This document shows positions 15,362 to 17,581 of a stretch of DNA of 17,581 nt, piece by piece (positions within the stretch are counted from its first letter, which is position 1; every line of letters begins with the position of its first letter). The notes under the pieces are model-generated. The model ran no database searches. It worked only from the letters and a program-made list of their open reading frames with translations, and was not told the DNA's origin. This DNA comes from an uncultured Ruminococcus sp. (GTDB lineage: Bacteria > Bacillota > Clostridia > Oscillospirales > Ruminococcaceae): the NCBI GenBank assembly GCA_900752785.1, contig CAADWP010000041.1, positions 1-17,581 of the forward strand, in the 5' to 3' direction. A program made the translations under genes and the position numbers.

Positions 15362-16725
15362 ATCATTCTACCCATAACAGCCCAGTTCATAGCTTCTGTA
15401 ATTTCAACATCCACAAACTGCCCGATAAGCGAAGCATCGCCCTCAAATTCAACGATTATGAATTCGCTGCTTTTGCCAGAAAGGAATCCAATTCGCTTCT
15501 TTGAAACTCCGTCAATAAGAACACGCATTTTCTGCCCGATAAATCGCTTGTAATGCTCCGAGGAAATCTCTCTCTGTACTTCTAAAAGCTTTCTCATGCG
15601 GCAGCTTTTTTCCTCCTCGCCGATAACATCCTCTATTTCAGCCGCCTTAGTTCCCGACCGCTTCGAGTAAATAAACGAGTAAATATTGTCGAATTTTACA
15701 CGTCGAATCATATCCAGCGTCTCGCGGAATTCCTCATCAGTCTCGTTCGGGAAGCCTACAATAATATCGGTAGTGAGGGAAAACTCCGGATCGCGCTGCC
15801 GTATATAATCAACGATTTCAAGGTATTTTTCGGCAGTATAACGACGATTCATACGTTCAAGAACAGAACTGCTGCCGCTTTGGAGAGGAAGATGCAGGTG
15901 ATTCGCGACTTTTTCGCATTCAAATATCGCGTCTATAAGCTCTTTTGACGCATCCTTCGGATGTGAAGACATAAAGCGGATAATGAAATCGCCCTCTATG
16001 TCATTCAATTCCCTAAGAAGCTGGGGAAAACTAATTTTTCCATCAAGATCGCTGCCGTATGAATTGACATTTTGACCGAGCAGCATTATTTCCTTATAGC
16101 CGCTGCGGACAAGTTCCCGAACTTCACCGATTATATCCTCCGGCTGACGGCTGCGCTCACGTCCGCGTACATACGGCACTATACAATATGTACAGAAATT
16201 ATTGCAGCCGAACATTATGGGAACAGAAGCCTTAAAGCCGCTTTCCCTTATCTGAGGAACGCTTTCGGAAAAATCAGAGTATTCGGAAATATCCGCTGCA
16301 AATTTTCTGCCGTTTATGCAATCAAGAAGTAATCGCGGCAGCGAATTTATAGCAGAGGTTCCCATAACAAAGCTTACGTGCGGATAGGATTTTTTTATCT
16401 TTTCAGCAATGCGGCTCTGTGCGGTCATGCACCCCGCGATTCCTATAATAAGCGACGGCTTTATTTCTTTAAGCTTTTTCATACTGCCTATTATTCCAAA
16501 AACCCTGTCCTCCGCCGATTCTCTGACGGCGCAGGTGTTAAGAATAATAAGATCAGCGTCGCTTTCATCATCAGTAAAATCGTAACCAATTTTCCCAAGA
16601 AGTCCTTTGATCTTCTCACCGTCGGAAACGTTGAGCTGACAACCGAAACTCCTGACACAAGCTTTTCTCGGATCATCTCCAAGAATCTCGATTATTTCAT
16701 TTATAACCGCTGTATTATTGTTCAA
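15358..16725 (-). CDS. miaB: tRNA-2-methylthio-N6-dimethylallyladenosine synthase MiaB
   Basis: A 455-aa radical-SAM methylthiotransferase that converts i6A37 to ms2i6A37 in tRNA using two [4Fe-4S] clusters. The N-terminal MTTase domain supplies the auxiliary-cluster cysteines: C29 in GCQLN, the Cys of LNTCAVRESAEDRV and that of IAGCMTAQ. The radical-SAM motif is C174-NNF-C178-TY-C181, followed by VPYVRGRERSR. The LPLQSGSSSVLERMNRRYT and TDIIVGFPNETDEEF segments are typical of the family. A TRAM RNA-binding domain closes the protein (about 385-450). The frame opens at GTG 16734, but that codon abuts AAGGAGG (16735-16741) directly. TTG 16725 is 9 nt away and is chosen. It is the first gene after the 16840-16868 promoter, and the substrate-making enzyme MiaA is encoded further along. 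Confidence 0.96.
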   Translation of the reverse strand: MNNNTAVINEIIEILGDDPRKACVRSFGCQLNVSDGEKIKGLLGKIGYDFTDDESDADLIILNTCAVRESAEDRVFGIIGSMKKLKEIKPSLIIGIAGCMTAQSRIAEKIKKSYPHVSFVMGTSAINSLPRLLLDCINGRKFAADISEYSDFSESVPQIRESGFKASVPIMFGCNNFCTYCIVPYVRGRERSRQPEDIIGEVRELVRSGYKEIMLLGQNVNSYGSDLDGKISFPQLLRELNDIEGDFIIRFMSSHPKDASKELIDAIFECEKVANHLHLPLQSGSSSVLERMNRRYTAEKYLEIVDYIRQRDPEFSLTTDIIVGFPNETDEEFRETLDMIRRVKFDNIYSFIYSKRSGTKAAEIEDVIGEEEKSCRMRKLLEVQREISSEHYKRFIGQKMRVLIDGVSKKRIGFLSGKSSEFIIVEFEGDASLIGQFVDVEITEAMNWAVMGRMI

Positions 16726-16734
16726 ATAAATCAC

Positions 16735-16741
16735 CCTCCTT
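16735..16741 (-). promoter_or_regulatory. Ribosome binding site selecting a TTG start for miaB
   Basis: AAGGAGG on the minus strand. GTG 16734 is immediately adjacent and too close. TTG 16725 is 9 nt away, which is near-optimal spacing. A rare TTG start combined with a near-perfect ribosome site suggests moderated initiation. Confidence 0.7.
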
Positions 16742-16839
16742 AATTTTATTATTCCAGCGTGAAAGTAAAATTTGTAAAAAACGCGTAGAATTTCTTATCT
16801 GGACAAATTACCTGCCACATCCATATTAATTCTTTTTTA

Positions 16840-16868
16840 ATTATACCATAAACCTTGTTGCATTTCAA
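16840..16868 (-). promoter_or_regulatory. Strong sigma-A-type promoter at the head of the miaB operon
   Basis: Minus strand: -35 TTGAAA (16868-16863), 17-bp spacer, extended -10 TGGTATAAT with TATAAT at 16845-16840. Five of six -35 bases and all -10 bases match consensus. The predicted start near 16833 gives miaB a leader of about 108 nt. The leader contains only a short AT-rich stretch and a nine-codon ORF without a ribosome site; I see no known riboswitch. Confidence 0.82.
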
Positions 16869-16945
16869 GAGCTGCATCTCAAACAATTACAGTACAAGAT
16901 TTGCTTTATAAATATTATACTTAATTTCGGAAAGCTTCAAAACAA

Positions 16946-16982
16946 AAAGAGTCTACAGAATTATTACTTCTGTAAACTCTTT
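16946..16982 (-). terminator. Intrinsic terminator of the 5S/tRNA unit
   Basis: A 15-bp inverted repeat (16982-16968 with 16960-16946, one G-U pair) encloses a 7-nt loop. On the minus strand it runs into TTGTTTTG, so the stem ends in a U-rich tract. On the plus strand no T-run follows, so it should act only on transcripts coming from tRNA-Asn. It lies just upstream of the miaB promoter and insulates that operon from rRNA read-through. Confidence 0.85.
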
Positions 16983-17000
16983 ATCACCTTATCTTCTCTA

Positions 17001-17044
17001 AATAAATAAGTCCAAACATCTTTAAATGCTCGGACTTATTTATT
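17001..17044 (-). terminator. Long hairpin directly after tRNA-Asn, first of two tandem terminators
   Basis: A perfect 13-bp stem (17044-17032 with 17013-17001). Its interior can pair for six more positions, two of them G-U, leaving a 6-nt loop. It begins one base beyond the CCA end of tRNA-Asn. The arms are AT-rich at the base (AATAAATAAGTCC / GGACTTATTTATT) and there is no separate U-run after it, so it may serve tRNA 3'-end processing or transcript stability as well as, or instead of, termination. Confidence 0.65.
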
Positions 17045-17045
17045 A

Positions 17046-17121
17046 TGGCTCCCCCTGCCCGGCTCGAACGGGCGACAACTCGGTTAACAGCCGAGTGCTC
17101 TACCGACTGAGCTAAGGAGGA
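17046..17121 (-). tRNA. tRNA-Asn (anticodon GTT)
   Basis: A 76-nt tRNA with an encoded CCA end. The acceptor stem TCCTCCT pairs with AGGGGGA (one T-G pair). The anticodon stem is CTCGG/CCGAG and the loop CTGTTAA gives anticodon GTT. The T-arm has GTTCGAG. It starts 7 nt after the 5S 3' end and is the last gene of the unit. Confidence 0.97.
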
Positions 17122-17128
17122 ATATAAT

Positions 17129-17244
<116 letters not shown>

Positions 17245-17252
17245 TAATATAA

Positions 17253-17327
17253 TGGTGACCCGTACCAGAATCGAACTGGTGTTACCGGCGTGAGAGGCCG
17301 GTGTCTTAACCGCTTGACCAACGGGCC
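17253..17327 (-). tRNA. tRNA-Glu (anticodon CTC)
   Basis: A 75-nt tRNA with an encoded CCA. Acceptor GGCCCGT pairs with ACGGGTC. The anticodon stem is CCGGC/GCCGG and the loop CTCTCAC gives anticodon CTC, which reads GAG. It lies between tRNA-Lys (4-nt gap) and 5S rRNA (8-nt gap). Confidence 0.96.
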
Positions 17328-17331
17328 ATAC

Positions 17332-17407
17332 TGGTGCACCATCGGGGACTCGAACCCAGGACCCACTGATTAAGAGTCAGTTGCTCTACCGACTGAGCTA
17401 ATGGTGC
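17332..17407 (-). tRNA. tRNA-Lys (anticodon CTT)
   Basis: A 76-nt tRNA with an encoded CCA. Acceptor GCACCAT pairs with ATGGTGC. The anticodon stem is ACTGA/TCAGT and the loop CTCTTAA gives anticodon CTT, which reads AAG. It is the first gene after the promoter at 17425-17453, with its 5' end about 11 nt from the predicted transcription start. Confidence 0.96.
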
Positions 17408-17424
17408 TTTTTAATTACTTAAAC

Positions 17425-17453
17425 ATTATATCACATTCAGTAATATTTGTCAA
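17425..17453 (-). promoter_or_regulatory. Full-consensus promoter between 23S rRNA and tRNA-Lys
   Basis: Minus strand: TTGACA (17453-17448), exactly 17 bp, TATAAT (17430-17425), with TGA before the -10 giving an extended element. All twelve hexamer positions match the sigma-70/sigma-A consensus. The predicted start near 17418 would yield a tRNA-Lys/tRNA-Glu/5S/tRNA-Asn transcript independent of the main rRNA promoter. Confidence 0.85.
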
Positions 17454-17529
17454 GTGGTTTTCAAAAAAAGTTAAAACTGAACAAGCAAAGGAAGCAGAGG
17501 GAGAACAATGAAGCATGAAGAAAAAGGAA

Positions 17530-17581
17530 AAGCCCTCGACCGATTAGTACCTGCAAGCTGAACGTGTCACCACGCTTACAC
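17530..17581 (-). rRNA. rrl: 23S ribosomal RNA, 3' end only
   Basis: The minus strand enters the window with the last ~52 nt of 23S rRNA, recognised by GGTACTAATCGGTCGAGGGC near its 3' end. The exact 3' end is uncertain by several bases. The 122-nt spacer to tRNA-Lys (17408-17529) holds a pyrimidine-rich stretch next to the 23S end and then the tRNA/5S promoter. I see no clear intrinsic terminator in it, so read-through from 23S remains possible. Confidence 0.9.

Noticed and set aside
16795..16824. Nine-codon ORF (MDVAGNLSR) in the miaB leader, possible leader peptide
   Set aside because: No ribosome site, no run of regulatory codons and no attenuator-like hairpin downstream; most likely chance.
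17454..17529. Possible terminator between 23S and the tRNA/5S promoter
   Set aside because: Only a weak 5-bp AT hairpin (GTTTT/AAAAC) with a T-rich loop is visible; it does not form a GC-containing stem followed by a U-run.

Overview
The window is 17.6 kb of a low-to-mid GC Gram-positive genome. It most resembles a Ruminococcus-like clostridium (Oscillospirales/Ruminococcaceae). That placement rests on strong AGGAGG-type ribosome sites, a SepF/YlmH/DivIVA division cluster running into ileS, a YlbF-type Cys-tailed protein, a Gram-positive-type Hfq with a YKHAISTI Sm2 motif, and a VCBS-like lipoprotein. The genus is an inference; the phylum-level call is firm. Every gene I can support lies on the minus strand, so the window reads from right to left.

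Right edge (17046-17581): the distal part of an rRNA operon, in the order 23S 3' end, tRNA-Lys(CTT), tRNA-Glu(CTC), 5S rRNA, tRNA-Asn(GTT). A consensus promoter (TTGACA, 17 bp, TATAAT) sits between 23S and tRNA-Lys. Two tandem hairpins after tRNA-Asn end the unit.

Centre (5989-16868): a strong extended -10 promoter at 16840-16868 starts a long run of closely packed genes. They are miaB (tRNA ms2i6A37 methylthiolation), a 732-aa lipoprotein, a ylbF-family gene, mutS, two small uncharacterised genes, mutL, miaA (tRNA i6A37) and hfq. Mismatch repair, both steps of A37 hypermodification and RNA metabolism thus share one putative transcript. A second extended -10 promoter overlaps the miaA stop codon and may give hfq and the genes after it their own transcript.

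Left (1-5978): a membrane-anchored HlyD-like protein, yggS (PLP homeostasis), sepF, ylmH, divIVA and the first three quarters of ileS. This is the ylm/divIVA/ileS neighbourhood of Firmicutes without ylmG. Genes are separated by a few bases or overlap, except for a 93-bp gap before sepF and gaps of about 66 bp around miaA. No intrinsic terminator was seen between miaB and ileS.

Most of the window is conserved housekeeping sequence. The points most worth a second look are the 5S/tRNA unit with its own promoter, a hairpin that separates the ileS Shine-Dalgarno sequence from its start codon, the two unknown genes wedged between mutS and mutL, the AT-rich lipoprotein coupled to miaB, and an Hfq with an arginine-rich rim. 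I saw no mobile element, CRISPR array or defence system.
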